Assembly: GCA_937997955.1 (NCBI GenBank)
Contig: CALLDR010000133.1
Coordinates: 1 to 64,000, forward strand
Length of the DNA stretch: 64,000 nucleotides
Source of the DNA: an uncultured Emergencia sp.
Lineage (GTDB): Bacteria; Bacillota; Clostridia; Peptostreptococcales; Anaerovoracaceae
Direction of reading: 5' to 3'
Part shown: positions 35,205 to 44,276 of the stretch, in pieces
How positions within the stretch are numbered: position 1 is the stretch's first letter
Layout of the letters: each line of letters starts with the position of its first letter
Position numbers and translations under genes: made by a program
Notes under the pieces: generated by a model
Seen by the model: the letters and a program-made list of their open reading frames with translations, nothing else
Told to the model about the DNA's origin: nothing
Databases searched by the model: none

Positions 35205-36149
35205 ATGAGCCAAGCAATACGGGATATTGATGCGATACCTGGGGAGAGATGGTTCCCCAAGGAAACGACCTTTGAAGAGGACAGCAGGGAATACTGGAGC
35301 GATTTCGGTGTCTGCTCCGAGGTCGACACGCTCCGGTCTGTATTAATGCGCAGACCGGGAAAGGAAATTGAAAAATTCAATGCCGCGGAGGTCAGGTTCT
35401 CCGACGAGCCCATCGACATAGAGCTGATGAGAAAACAGCATGACGAAGTCGTAAAGATCTACCGAGCCTTCGGCGCCGAAGTGCATTACGTGGAAAATCA
35501 GAGAGAAGACCGGCCAAACGCAGTCTTTTGCCGGGACTTGATGTTTATGACTCCAGAAGGCGCCATACTTTCCAGGCCGGCAATGGCTGCCCGCCGCGGC
35601 GAAGAGCGATATATCGCTGAAGCGCTCGGAAAGCTGGGGGTTCCCATTTTGCGCACTATTGCCGGCGATGGATTCTTTGAGGGTGCCAACGGCATGTGGG
35701 TAGACAGACATACCTGCGTGCTGTCCACTGGCAGCCGCTGTAATCAGAGTGGATACTCTCAGGTAAAATATGAGCTGGAACGTATGGGCGTTGAAGTATA
35801 TCATATGCAGCAGCCTTACAGCAATATTCACATCGACGGTCTGATGAACCCACTCAGTCATGAGGATATCCTGGTCCATGCATCGCAGGTGCCGTACGAC
35901 ATCCTCGATATGCTGAAGAAAAAAGGATACCGCATTTTAGAAGCTCCTTCTCAGACAGAAGTGCGTGAAAGCTTCGCATGCAATTTCGTGGCGCTGGAAC
36001 CTGGCCACATCCTGATGGCCGAAGGCAGCCCTCGAACGCAGGAGCTGTTAGAAAATAACGGAATAAAGGTGCAGACGGTGAATATCTCTGAAATCATCAA
36101 AGGGAAAGGCGCGCTTCACTGCATCACCGCCTATCTGAAAAGAGGTTAA
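35205..36149 (+). CDS. Amidinotransferase/arginine deiminase-fold hydrolase A
   Basis: A 314-residue protein of the amidinotransferase/DDAH/arginine deiminase fold. Catalytic features in order: substrate-binding FCRDLMFM (about 109-116), the EGANGMWVD acid segment (about 164-172), the general-base histidine in NIHIDG (about 207-212) and the nucleophilic cysteine in GALHCITAYLKRG at the C terminus. Such enzymes attack the guanidinium carbon of arginine-like compounds, giving citrulline-type products, or transfer the amidino group. It has a paralogue two genes downstream and is paired with an amidohydrolase. The exact guanidino substrate is unknown. GGAGG lies 10 bases before the ATG. Confidence 0.85.
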   Translation: MSQAIRDIDAIPGERWFPKETTFEEDSREYWSDFGVCSEVDTLRSVLMRRPGKEIEKFNAAEVRFSDEPIDIELMRKQHDEVVKIYRAFGAEVHYVENQREDRPNAVFCRDLMFMTPEGAILSRPAMAARRGEERYIAEALGKLGVPILRTIAGDGFFEGANGMWVDRHTCVLSTGSRCNQSGYSQVKYELERMGVEVYHMQQPYSNIHIDGLMNPLSHEDILVHASQVPYDILDMLKKKGYRILEAPSQTEVRESFACNFVALEPGHILMAEGSPRTQELLENNGIKVQTVNISEIIKGKGALHCITAYLKRG

Positions 36150-36151
36150 TC

Positions 36152-37774
36152 ATGGATTTAATATTATACAATGGAAAGATAAAAACAGAAGACAGCTTTG
36201 TCAGCGCAATCGGGTGCCGTAATGGACAAGTCGCCGTCCTCGGAACTGATCAGGAAGTTCTGTCATACAAAACAGCCGCATCTAAATTGATCGACCTTCA
36301 GGGGAAGCTTGTGCTTCCTGGATTTAACGACAGTCACATGCATTTCCTGGACAACGGCTATTCCTTTCACAAGCTGAATCTTCGCGATGCGGCTTCCATC
36401 GAAGACGTGATCTCCATGGGAAAGGACTATCTGTCCCAGCATCAAATAGCGGAAGGAAGCTGGCTGGAGGCTTATAACTGGAATGACTTTCATTGGACAG
36501 AAAAAAGACTTCCAACCAGGCATGATCTGGATTTAATCTCAGAGGACATCCCCATCGTCGCATCCCGCGTATGCGGCCACATCGTCATCGTCAACAGCAA
36601 AGCGCTGGAATTGGTAGGGATCAGCCGTAATACACCGCAGCCTGCAGACGGAAGCCGGTTTGATCTGGATGAAAACGGTGACCCTAATGGTGTCCTTCAC
36701 GAATTGTTCTATCGTGTAACAGCCGTCATTCCGAAGCCTTCTGTAGACGAAATCAAAGAAATGCTTTTACTGGCCGCTGCAGAGGCCTCACGCAAGGGTT
36801 TGACCTCTGTACAGACTGACGATCTGGAAGTGATTCCTACTCACGATACGGCGGACATCATTCAAGCCTACATGGAACTGACCGCGGAACACCGGCTGCC
36901 TCTCCGGGTCACCGAACAGTGTTACATGCCTGATATGACAAAGCTGTCCCGCTTCTTTGACCGGGGTTTTTCGGCAAATTACGGAAACAGTTACTTCAAA
37001 CTGGGCTGCATCAAGCTGATTGCCGACGGTTCTCTTGGAGGCAGAACAGCCTGGCTCCTCGACGATTACTCCGATGAACCCGGCCAGAGAGGGCTGCAGA
37101 TCTACAAGGATGAGGAAGAATTCTTCACTCTGGTGGAAACAGCCCATTTGCATCACATGCCGGTAGCAGTGCACTGCATCGGAGATGCCGCCGCCAAGCA
37201 GGCTGTGGACGCCATAGAAAACGCCATGAAAAAGCATCCGGATATCAAAGTCCGTCACGGCATCGTCCACGCCCAGATCTTAAACGACTCCCTTTGCCGC
37301 AGGATGCGGGATCTGGATATTCTCGCATATATTCAGCCGGTTTTCATTCAATCGGACATGGATATGGCAGAAGACCGCATCGGCGATCGTATCCGAACAA
37401 GCTACAATTGGCGAACACTGGCCGACTTAGGCGTCCGGCAGTCTATGGGAACTGACAGTCCCGTAGAGGATATGGACCCTATCGCCAATATTTACTCCGC
37501 TGTGACCAGAAAGAGCATTTCTCATCCAGAGAAACCTGCATGGCATGAGGAGGAATCCCTGACCCTGGATGAGGCCATCGATTTTTACACCAAGGCATCC
37601 GCTTATGCCTCTTCAGATGAAAGGGAGAAAGGGATATTGAAGCAAGGCTGTCTCGCTGATATGACCGTTCTTGACAAAGACCTCTATGAGATCCCGGCAG
37701 AGGAAATAAAAACGGCCAAAGTGGTCATGACCATTGTTGGCGGTGAAATCACATATACGGATACAGGAGAATGA
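36152..37774 (+). CDS. Amidohydrolase family 3 (YtcJ-like) A
   Basis: A 540-residue metal-dependent hydrolase of the YtcJ-like amidohydrolase group. Metal-site motifs: GFNDSHMHFLDNG (His-x-His, about 53-65), HCIGDAAAKQAVDAI (about 340), HGIVHAQIL and the C-terminal MGTDSPVEDMDP (about 432). The family cleaves C-N bonds in amides, ureido compounds and cyclic amides. Its position directly after hydrolase A suggests it takes that product further, for example a carbamoyl or ring amide. AGAGG precedes the ATG. Confidence 0.85.
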   Translation: MDLILYNGKIKTEDSFVSAIGCRNGQVAVLGTDQEVLSYKTAASKLIDLQGKLVLPGFNDSHMHFLDNGYSFHKLNLRDAASIEDVISMGKDYLSQHQIAEGSWLEAYNWNDFHWTEKRLPTRHDLDLISEDIPIVASRVCGHIVIVNSKALELVGISRNTPQPADGSRFDLDENGDPNGVLHELFYRVTAVIPKPSVDEIKEMLLLAAAEASRKGLTSVQTDDLEVIPTHDTADIIQAYMELTAEHRLPLRVTEQCYMPDMTKLSRFFDRGFSANYGNSYFKLGCIKLIADGSLGGRTAWLLDDYSDEPGQRGLQIYKDEEEFFTLVETAHLHHMPVAVHCIGDAAAKQAVDAIENAMKKHPDIKVRHGIVHAQILNDSLCRRMRDLDILAYIQPVFIQSDMDMAEDRIGDRIRTSYNWRTLADLGVRQSMGTDSPVEDMDPIANIYSAVTRKSISHPEKPAWHEEESLTLDEAIDFYTKASAYASSDEREKGILKQGCLADMTVLDKDLYEIPAEEIKTAKVVMTIVGGEITYTDTGE

Positions 37775-37775
37775 T

Positions 37776-38738
37776 ATGAAGGAAAATCAAAAGATAAACA
37801 GAAACACAGAAGACATTGATGCGCTTCCTGGAGAACGTTGGTTCGCCAAGGAAACCTCTATAACTGATGACATGCAGGAACTGTGGGGCGACTGGGGCGT
37901 CTGCTCCGAAGTGGATACGCTGAAAGCCGTTCTCATGCGTCGGCCGGGCAAAGAAATAGAAAATTTCGACTGGCAGGCCGCCAGATTTAAATCACCCATC
38001 GATCCCGAAAAATTCCGCGCCCAGCACGATGCTCTCGCGCAGATATACAGAGAGCACGGGGCAGTCGTTCACTACATAGAAGATCAGCGGTCGGATCGTC
38101 CCAATGCCCTTTTCTGCCGGGATCTGGTTCTGATGACTCCGGAAGGTGCAATCGTTACACGTCCTGCCATGGAAGCAAGACGGGGCGAAGAACGATATGC
38201 CGCAAAGAAGCTGGCAGAATTAGGTGTGCCTATCATACGGACCATCTGCGGCAGCGCTACCTTTGAAGGCGCCATGGGCCTGTGGATTGACCGCCGCACA
38301 ATCGTATTGGCCTCCGGTGTGCGTACCAACCGCGAGGGATACGAAATGGTGGAACAGGAATTGAAACGCATGGGTGTAACGGAAATCCTTCATATGCAGA
38401 TTCCCTACGGCCACGCTCATATCGACGGCCTCTTGAATATGGCCAGTCATGATACTGCCATGATCCATGCCTCACAGGTTCCATATGACGTATGTGACGC
38501 GCTGAAGAAAAAAGGAATCCGACTTCTGGAATGTCCCTCCAGAACAGAGGCAAAAGAGAGCTTTGCGATTAATTTCGTAGCCCTGGAGCCGGGAACCATC
38601 GTTATGCCTGCTGGAAATCCCCGGTCACAGGAACTGCTTGAGAAAAGCGGCATCAAGGTAATCCCTGCAGAATTTGACGAGATCATGAAAGGATACGGCG
38701 CCATGCACTGCTGCACCGCATTCTTAAAGAGAGGATAA
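37776..38738 (+). CDS. Amidinotransferase/arginine deiminase-fold hydrolase B
   Basis: A 320-residue paralogue of the protein at 35,205, with DIDALPGERWFAKET near the N terminus matching DIDAIPGERWFPKET. The catalytic set is kept: FCRDLVLMTPEG, FEGAMGLWIDRR, AHIDGLLN and the C-terminal AMHCCTAFLKRG. The ATG at 37776 follows AGGAGAATGAT and overlaps the end of the amidohydrolase gene region by one spacer base; upstream in-frame starts lie inside that gene. Differences around the lid (for example SATFEGAMG against DGFFEGANG) suggest a different guanidino substrate. Confidence 0.85.
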   Translation: MKENQKINRNTEDIDALPGERWFAKETSITDDMQELWGDWGVCSEVDTLKAVLMRRPGKEIENFDWQAARFKSPIDPEKFRAQHDALAQIYREHGAVVHYIEDQRSDRPNALFCRDLVLMTPEGAIVTRPAMEARRGEERYAAKKLAELGVPIIRTICGSATFEGAMGLWIDRRTIVLASGVRTNREGYEMVEQELKRMGVTEILHMQIPYGHAHIDGLLNMASHDTAMIHASQVPYDVCDALKKKGIRLLECPSRTEAKESFAINFVALEPGTIVMPAGNPRSQELLEKSGIKVIPAEFDEIMKGYGAMHCCTAFLKRG

Positions 38739-38744
38739 AATAAA

Positions 38745-40373
38745 ATGAAGAAAGTATTTATAAACGGCAAAATCAGGACAGTAGATGCTGAAAACCGGCT
38801 CTATGAAGGAATGATCTGTGAAGACGGAAAGATTTCGGCCTTGGGGTCTGCAGAAGAAATGCTGGCCCTGGCAGAGGGATGTCAAGTCATCGACTTGGCA
38901 GGGAAGGACGTTCTGCCCGGATTCATCGACGCCCATATCCACCTGCTGGATCATGCAATCTTTGAGAAAAAAACAGCCCTATTGGGAGATGCCCGCAGCG
39001 CAGGAGAGATGGTTGAAATCGTAAAAAAATACATCGAGGATAACCGAATTCCAGACGGAGAGTGGGTAACCGGGTTCGGCTGGGATCAGGAAGTGTTCCC
39101 AGGCGGTGAATTTCCAACGGTCAAAGACCTGGATCAGATTTCGGATACACATCCGCTCATGCTTACCAGAAGATGCGGCACCATCTGCGCCGCCAATTCG
39201 ATAGCTATGAAGATAGCCGGCATCGACAAAAATACGCCAGACCCACAGGGCGGTGAGCTGGTGCGATTCGCTGACGGTTCCCCTACTGGCGTCATGCTGG
39301 AAAGCGCCATGAGCCTGATCGGTGATCAGGTTCCGAAGCTCTCTGATAAACAACAGATGAAGGAACTGCTTCAATTCTCCTTCCATGAAATGGTCAAGAA
39401 CGGCGTTACGGTATGCCACACGGAGGATTTCTACTCGGTAGGCGATAAGCGAGCACTCTGGGAAGCGTATTTGGAGCTATGCGCTGAAGGAAAAATGCCC
39501 ATCGATCTGGTCCTTCAGCTGCGGATCCATCGACCAGATCAGCTGCAGGAATTCTTCGACTTCGGTTTTCATTCCTGGCAGCGTTTTGGAAAGATCAAAA
39601 TCGGACCGATTAAATTCTTAGGAGACGGCTCGCTGGGCGCATGGTCGGCGGGTCTCAACGAACCTTACAGCGACAAGCCGGACACCTGCGGATGCTTATA
39701 TTGGAACAAAGAAGAGCTCTCTGCTATTGCAAAGGAAATCGTCGACCATGACTTTGATCTGACGATTCACGCTATCGGAGACGCTGCCGTAGAAACCTTC
39801 TTAGATGGATGCATCTCGGTAAAAGACGTGATTCGCGAAAAAGAACTGCGTCCATCCGTGATCCACAGCCAAATCATGAACGAGCGTATCTTCAAAAAGT
39901 ACAAGATCGTGGACGCCATAGGACTGGTACAGCCTATGTACATTCATTCCGACTGGAGCATCGCCGATTCCCGGGTCGGAGAGCGCATGAAGACCAGTTA
40001 TTGTTTTGGAACCATGCTGAAGCAGGGCATCCGGCTGGCAGCAGGCTCTGACCTGCCTATTGAATCTGTCAATCCTTTAGAAGGGATGCAGGTCAATATC
40101 ACTCGCAGAGACCTGTCCGGCCAGCCGGAAGGCGGCTGGTATCCAGAAGAAAAGCTTTCCAGACTGGAGGCCGTCAAACTCCATACGATTTACGGAGCCT
40201 ATGTTTCAAAAGACGAAGATTCCATCGGATCACTGGAGGTTGGCAAGCGGGCGAATTTCGTCGTCTTATCCGGCGACGTATTCAGCGCTGATGAAGATCA
40301 TATCAAGGATATCAAGGTGCTGCAGACCTATATTGACGGTGATTTACAATACGATATTGAGGAGGACGCATAA
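38745..40373 (+). CDS. Amidohydrolase family 3 (YtcJ-like) B
   Basis: A 542-residue paralogue of the amidohydrolase at 36,152. Metal-site motifs GFIDAHIHLLDHA, HAIGDAAVETFL, SVIHSQIMN and AAGSDLPIESVNP are intact. It follows hydrolase B by 6 bases, repeating the hydrolase-amidohydrolase order of the first pair. The two copies are clearly diverged, so this is an old duplication rather than a recent tandem copy. Substrate unknown. Confidence 0.85.
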   Translation: MKKVFINGKIRTVDAENRLYEGMICEDGKISALGSAEEMLALAEGCQVIDLAGKDVLPGFIDAHIHLLDHAIFEKKTALLGDARSAGEMVEIVKKYIEDNRIPDGEWVTGFGWDQEVFPGGEFPTVKDLDQISDTHPLMLTRRCGTICAANSIAMKIAGIDKNTPDPQGGELVRFADGSPTGVMLESAMSLIGDQVPKLSDKQQMKELLQFSFHEMVKNGVTVCHTEDFYSVGDKRALWEAYLELCAEGKMPIDLVLQLRIHRPDQLQEFFDFGFHSWQRFGKIKIGPIKFLGDGSLGAWSAGLNEPYSDKPDTCGCLYWNKEELSAIAKEIVDHDFDLTIHAIGDAAVETFLDGCISVKDVIREKELRPSVIHSQIMNERIFKKYKIVDAIGLVQPMYIHSDWSIADSRVGERMKTSYCFGTMLKQGIRLAAGSDLPIESVNPLEGMQVNITRRDLSGQPEGGWYPEEKLSRLEAVKLHTIYGAYVSKDEDSIGSLEVGKRANFVVLSGDVFSADEDHIKDIKVLQTYIDGDLQYDIEEDA

Positions 40374-40375
40374 TA

Positions 40376-41194
40376 ATGAGAAAGAATTGGCCGGAAGGCG
40401 TAAAAATGGGCGTTGCCCTGACGTTTGACCTGGATGCTGAAACCTTTTGGTTTTCCCGTACCATGGACAGTCTGAACAATCCGAATCTGATGGCAGAAGG
40501 GGCATACGGACCTAACGTAGGCGTTCCAAGAATCCTGGATATGCTGGACAGACAACAGCTGAAAGCTACCTTTTTTATTCCAGGCTGGGTTATTGAGCAT
40601 CACACGGAAACCTGCCGTGAAATCGTGAGACGCGGCCATGAGATCGGCTACCACGGATATCTCCACGAAACCACCTATTTTCCGGAACAGGACAGAGAGC
40701 TGGTGGAAAAGTCAAAGAAGATTATGAAAGAGCTGCTGGGCGTCGAACCCCTGGGCTACAGAGCGCCGGAAGCTATTCTGACAGAGGAGACGATCAAAAA
40801 TGTTATGGCCAGCGGATTCGAATATTCCTCTAATACGATGGCCTGCGACTGGCCGTATTATCACGAGGGTGAAGGCGGAAAAAAACTGATCGAGCTGCCT
40901 TTTTCCTGGCTGTACGATGATACCTCTCACTTCTTCTTCACACTGCAGCAGCCAGAACGCAGAAGAATCTGTTCCCCGCAATATGTACGGGATATCTGGC
41001 AAAGTGAGTTCGACGGTCTCTATGAAGAAGGCGGCCTGATGACACTGGTGCTGCATCCGCAGTGCATTGGCAGAATCAGCCGTGTCAATATGCTGGAGGA
41101 TCTCATCTGCTATATGAAGACGAAGCCAGGTACTGCGATCGGCCCGGCTCTGGAAATCAGCAGACTGGCGCGAAAGGGCCTTGATCAGGAATAA
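40376..41194 (+). CDS. NodB-fold polysaccharide deacetylase / imidase-like protein
   Basis: A 272-residue protein without signal peptide, of the NodB homology fold. Motifs: ALTFDLDAETFWF (about 15-27, metal and base aspartates), HGYLHETTY (metal-binding His-x3-His, about 86-94), YRAPEA (about 125) and LVLHPQC (about 223). This cytoplasmic branch, related to PuuE-type and cyclic-imide-type enzymes, often acts on small ring amides rather than on sugars. The context of guanidino and amide hydrolases favours such a role. It ends the operon and is followed by a strong terminator. Confidence 0.8.
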   Translation: MRKNWPEGVKMGVALTFDLDAETFWFSRTMDSLNNPNLMAEGAYGPNVGVPRILDMLDRQQLKATFFIPGWVIEHHTETCREIVRRGHEIGYHGYLHETTYFPEQDRELVEKSKKIMKELLGVEPLGYRAPEAILTEETIKNVMASGFEYSSNTMACDWPYYHEGEGGKKLIELPFSWLYDDTSHFFFTLQQPERRRICSPQYVRDIWQSEFDGLYEEGGLMTLVLHPQCIGRISRVNMLEDLICYMKTKPGTAIGPALEISRLARKGLDQE

Positions 41195-41202
41195 GGCTGT
41201 GC

Positions 41203-41231
41203 AAAAGGCCGGCGTGCATCGCCGGCCTTTT
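41203..41231. terminator. Strong bidirectional terminator
   Basis: AAAAGGCCGGCG (41203-41214) and CGCCGGCCTTTT (41220-41231) pair perfectly around a 5-base loop, with A and T runs on either side. It lies between converging transcripts. Confidence 0.9.
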
Positions 41232-41274
41232 AGATGCATTAAATGCGAAGGCGCCCTTCATCATACTTTTCACG

Positions 41275-41742
41275 CTATCCGCGCAAAGTCGCGATCAGCC
41301 TCTTCGGATAAATCAGTAAGTCTAACGCTTCCTCCATAGAGCGGACGCAGATATCTGCCGCCGGCAAAAGGCCGCTGTACACGCCTTCACACGCCATAAC
41401 CGCAATAGAAAGCTTACTCTCCTTCAGCATCAGCAGATCATTTCTGCCATTTCCTACGGCGGCGCAGGCGTCTGCGCCCAAACGCTCAGCGATCCTCCAT
41501 TTTTCTGTTATTGCATCATCCTTCGGGAAGATCCGGATCTGCAGAGGAAGCCCTTTGCAGTTTTCTCTTGCATCCCCATGGGTATCCGCCGTCAAGACAT
41601 AAATCTCCAGCACCTCTGCCAGGGCACGGATCCGACGTTTTACCGTCTCCGGTATCCTGCCGTCCGCGGCGATGGTCCCGTTATAATCCAGAAGAAGATA
41701 CTTTAATTCCAGCACCTCATAACCTGGTATCTCTATCATCAT
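41275..41742 (-). CDS. HAD-like phosphatase (soluble P-type ATPase domain-like)
   Basis: A 155-residue HAD-superfamily protein with motif I as LLLDYNGTIAADG (about 16-28), motif II YVLTADTHG and motif III/IV AVGNGRNDLLML. It lacks a cap domain and resembles the catalytic core of P-type ATPases. It lies 12 bases after pstB and is probably co-transcribed, so a phosphate-related role is possible. Confidence 0.7.
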   Translation of the reverse strand: MMIEIPGYEVLELKYLLLDYNGTIAADGRIPETVKRRIRALAEVLEIYVLTADTHGDARENCKGLPLQIRIFPKDDAITEKWRIAERLGADACAAVGNGRNDLLMLKESKLSIAVMACEGVYSGLLPAADICVRSMEEALDLLIYPKRLIATLRG

Positions 41743-41754
41743 CTCGATTTTCCC

Positions 41755-42489
41755 TCACTGCATATATCTGAGCTGTTCTTTCGCCAGTTCTGTTTTTGGC
41801 TCCCTGAAAAAACGCTCTTTCTCTGTCATTTCCAGTACCTGTCCCTCGTGCATGAAAATGACGTGGTCTGCAATTCTCTGCGCCTGGGCCAGATTATGTG
41901 TTACAGCTACAATGGTATACTGTTCCTTCAGTGATACCAGCATTTCTTCAATAGCTGCGGTATTTTTCATATCCAGCGCCGAGCAGGGTTCGTCCAAAAG
42001 CAATACCGACGGGTTCACACACAGCGCTCTTGCGATGGCCAGCCGCTGCTTCTGCCCTCCGGACAGTCTCTCCGCGGACAGAGAAAGCTGGTCCTTTACT
42101 TCTTCATACAGCTTTGCCCTTTTCAGATTTTCTGCAATCCGAGCCTGCAGCTGTTCCCTGCTCAGCCTTTCGTGATACTTCAAAACATACGACAAATTAC
42201 GCTCAATGCTGAATGGAAACGCTGCAGGCTGCTGAAATACGATTCCTACCTGCCTGCGCAGCGTCTCTTTGGGCATCTCCGTAACATCCTGTCCTTCCAG
42301 CAGAATCTTTCCTCGAATATATCCGCCTTCCTCCTCCAATATTCGATTCAAGGATTTCAAAAACGTAGTCTTTCCGCATCCCGACGGCCCCACAACTGCC
42401 GTGATCTGCCGCTGGGGAATCACCAGATTCAATTGATGCAGGATCTCTTTGTTCCCAAACCCTGCGCTTAAGCCTCTTACTTCCACCAT
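41755..42489 (-). CDS. pstB: Phosphate ABC transporter ATP-binding protein
   Basis: A 244-residue ATPase with Walker A GPSGCGKTT, signature LSGGQKQR and Walker B VLLLDEPCSALD. The ATG at 42489 follows AGGAGAG; a start 10 codons upstream lies deeper inside pstA. It overlaps pstA by 13 bases. The gene order pstS-pstC-pstA-pstB supports phosphate over other anions. Confidence 0.85.
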   Translation of the reverse strand: MVEVRGLSAGFGNKEILHQLNLVIPQRQITAVVGPSGCGKTTFLKSLNRILEEEGGYIRGKILLEGQDVTEMPKETLRRQVGIVFQQPAAFPFSIERNLSYVLKYHERLSREQLQARIAENLKRAKLYEEVKDQLSLSAERLSGGQKQRLAIARALCVNPSVLLLDEPCSALDMKNTAAIEEMLVSLKEQYTIVAVTHNLAQAQRIADHVIFMHEGQVLEMTEKERFFREPKTELAKEQLRYMQ

Positions 42490-43355
42490 CGTCTTCTCTC
42501 CTGTCTTCTGAGCGACCACTGCGCCCCTTCTCTAAAATATGCGGCCAGCTTGCAGAGAAGCTGGATGCACAGCAGGAATGCCATGAGAACAAAGGCTGTT
42601 CCGTAGGCATATTCCATCGAAAACCCATTGTTTACCAACATATACAAATGATATGGCAACGACATAAAGGGATCTGTCAGCTTTGTCGGGATCTGCGCCT
42701 GCATCACTGCACCAGTATAAAGAATGGGAGCCACCGCGCCCATACCGTACGCCATGCCCAGCGCTGTTGTACTCAACAACTCTGTCAGACACGCTGGAAG
42801 AATTAAATTTCGAAGGGCATACTCCCGTGACAGACCAAGGCTGATAGAGACTTCCATAAGCTCCCGCCCCTTCTCGCAGAATACTTTCTCCGCCCGGATC
42901 GCTACAAAGGGAACGATCATGGCGGCAACCGCAAGAGATGCGCACAGCAGGCTTCTGGGCAGTCCCATCTGATAGATTAAAAAAGTATACGCGACAAGGC
43001 CGAACAAAATAGATGGAATTCCAGAAAGGCCCTGTATGGCCAGACGCAAAACACGACTGAATCTGCTTTGCCTGTGAGCATAAAAGGCCAGCCAGGCTGC
43101 GGCTCCAATACCAAAGAATCCTCCGATCAGAGCTGAGAGACCCCCAGAAAGGACGGAGCCCGCTAAAGCTGGGAAAATCCCACCGTCTGTACCCACGGGA
43201 ACCCCTGCCGGAGCCTCCAAAAGGAAGGACAAGCTGATTACGTCTTTTCCCTTCCAGAAAACATAGGCGAAGAGGAAAATCGTCACCGCCACGGTAAGCA
43301 GTCCCATGACGATCCAAAGAGAGCGAGTCAGATACCGCCACACTCTATGATTCAT
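42477..43355 (-). CDS. pstA: Phosphate ABC transporter permease
   Basis: A 292-residue membrane protein with six predicted membrane segments and the cytoplasmic loop ISLGLSREYALRNLILPAC. Forms the channel with PstC. Overlaps pstC by 11 bases and pstB by 13. Confidence 0.85.
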   Translation of the reverse strand: MNHRVWRYLTRSLWIVMGLLTVAVTIFLFAYVFWKGKDVISLSFLLEAPAGVPVGTDGGIFPALAGSVLSGGLSALIGGFFGIGAAAWLAFYAHRQSRFSRVLRLAIQGLSGIPSILFGLVAYTFLIYQMGLPRSLLCASLAVAAMIVPFVAIRAEKVFCEKGRELMEVSISLGLSREYALRNLILPACLTELLSTTALGMAYGMGAVAPILYTGAVMQAQIPTKLTDPFMSLPYHLYMLVNNGFSMEYAYGTAFVLMAFLLCIQLLCKLAAYFREGAQWSLRRQERRRWWK

Positions 43356-44220
43356 AGCGCAGCGCCCTCCTTTGCAGCAAGCGTCCGCATGTCATAATCG
43401 CGAACAAGATGATAAGCAAAACTACATTCGCAGCATACAATACGGACAGATGAGTGCTTCCATACTCAATGCTTCCCATCTCCAAGGCCGTAAGTGCGGG
43501 CAGGGTCTGTCCGCGGCCCAGCAGAGTCGGGAAAATTGGAGAATTTCCGATCACCATCATGACAGCCATGGTCTCGCCCAGTCCCCGACCGAAGGCCATC
43601 ATTGCTGCGGCGACCAAGCCTCTCCATATTGCGGGGAATATGATTCTCGCGATGATCATTTCCTTTGAAAATCCAAGAGCCAGAGCAGGCAGCTCATACG
43701 TACGCCTTGCATGGTCAATGGACTCGCTGCAGGCAGCTACAACAAAGGGAAGCAGCATGATTCCCAGCACGATGGCTGCTGCCAAAACACTTTGCCCTGC
43801 GGCCATCTCCAGATGCTCCGCAAACCATTTGACCAAAACTGTCAAACCGATAAATCCAAAGATTACCGATGGTATCCCCGCAACCAGTTCTATGAAGGAC
43901 AGCAGCAGCTTCGCAAGTTTTTTCGGTACGTAAAAATTCAGGAAAATCGCGCAGCAAACGCCGAAGACCAGCGCAAACAGCACAGCAAGTCCCGATACAT
44001 ACAATGTCCCCGCAATCATGGGCATCAGACCGTAGGTCGGATGATCACCAATGGGCCGCCATGGCTCCTGCGGCCGGAACATGCTCATTCCCAGCTCTGT
44101 AAAAGCCGGAACACTCTCTCCTGCGATATGCCCCAGCATGAAAAGCATCAGAAGCGCAGTGCCTGCCGCCGCAGCGATAATCATACCTTTTTCAATAGAA
44201 TCAAAAAACTTCTTTTTCAT
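43345..44220 (-). CDS. pstC: Phosphate ABC transporter permease
   Basis: A 291-residue membrane protein with six hydrophobic segments and the coupling loop ALALGFSKEMIIARIIFPAI. The start MKKKFFDSIEKGM at 44220 follows GGGAGAG. A longer start would run into the hairpin between pstS and pstC. Confidence 0.85.
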   Translation of the reverse strand: MKKKFFDSIEKGMIIAAAAGTALLMLFMLGHIAGESVPAFTELGMSMFRPQEPWRPIGDHPTYGLMPMIAGTLYVSGLAVLFALVFGVCCAIFLNFYVPKKLAKLLLSFIELVAGIPSVIFGFIGLTVLVKWFAEHLEMAAGQSVLAAAIVLGIMLLPFVVAACSESIDHARRTYELPALALGFSKEMIIARIIFPAIWRGLVAAAMMAFGRGLGETMAVMMVIGNSPIFPTLLGRGQTLPALTALEMGSIEYGSTHLSVLYAANVVLLIILFAIMTCGRLLQRRALRYES

Positions 44221-44236
44221 GGCTCTCCCACTTAAA

Positions 44237-44267
44237 AAAGGAGTGTGATCCAAGATCACACCCCTTT
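44237..44267 (-). terminator. Intercistronic hairpin between pstS and pstC
   Basis: 14-base arms (44254-44267 and 44237-44250) pair around a 3-base loop, followed on the minus strand by TTT. Such a partial terminator after the binding-protein gene would leave more pstS than pstC-pstA-pstB transcript. Confidence 0.75.
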
Positions 44268-44276
44268 AACATCTAG

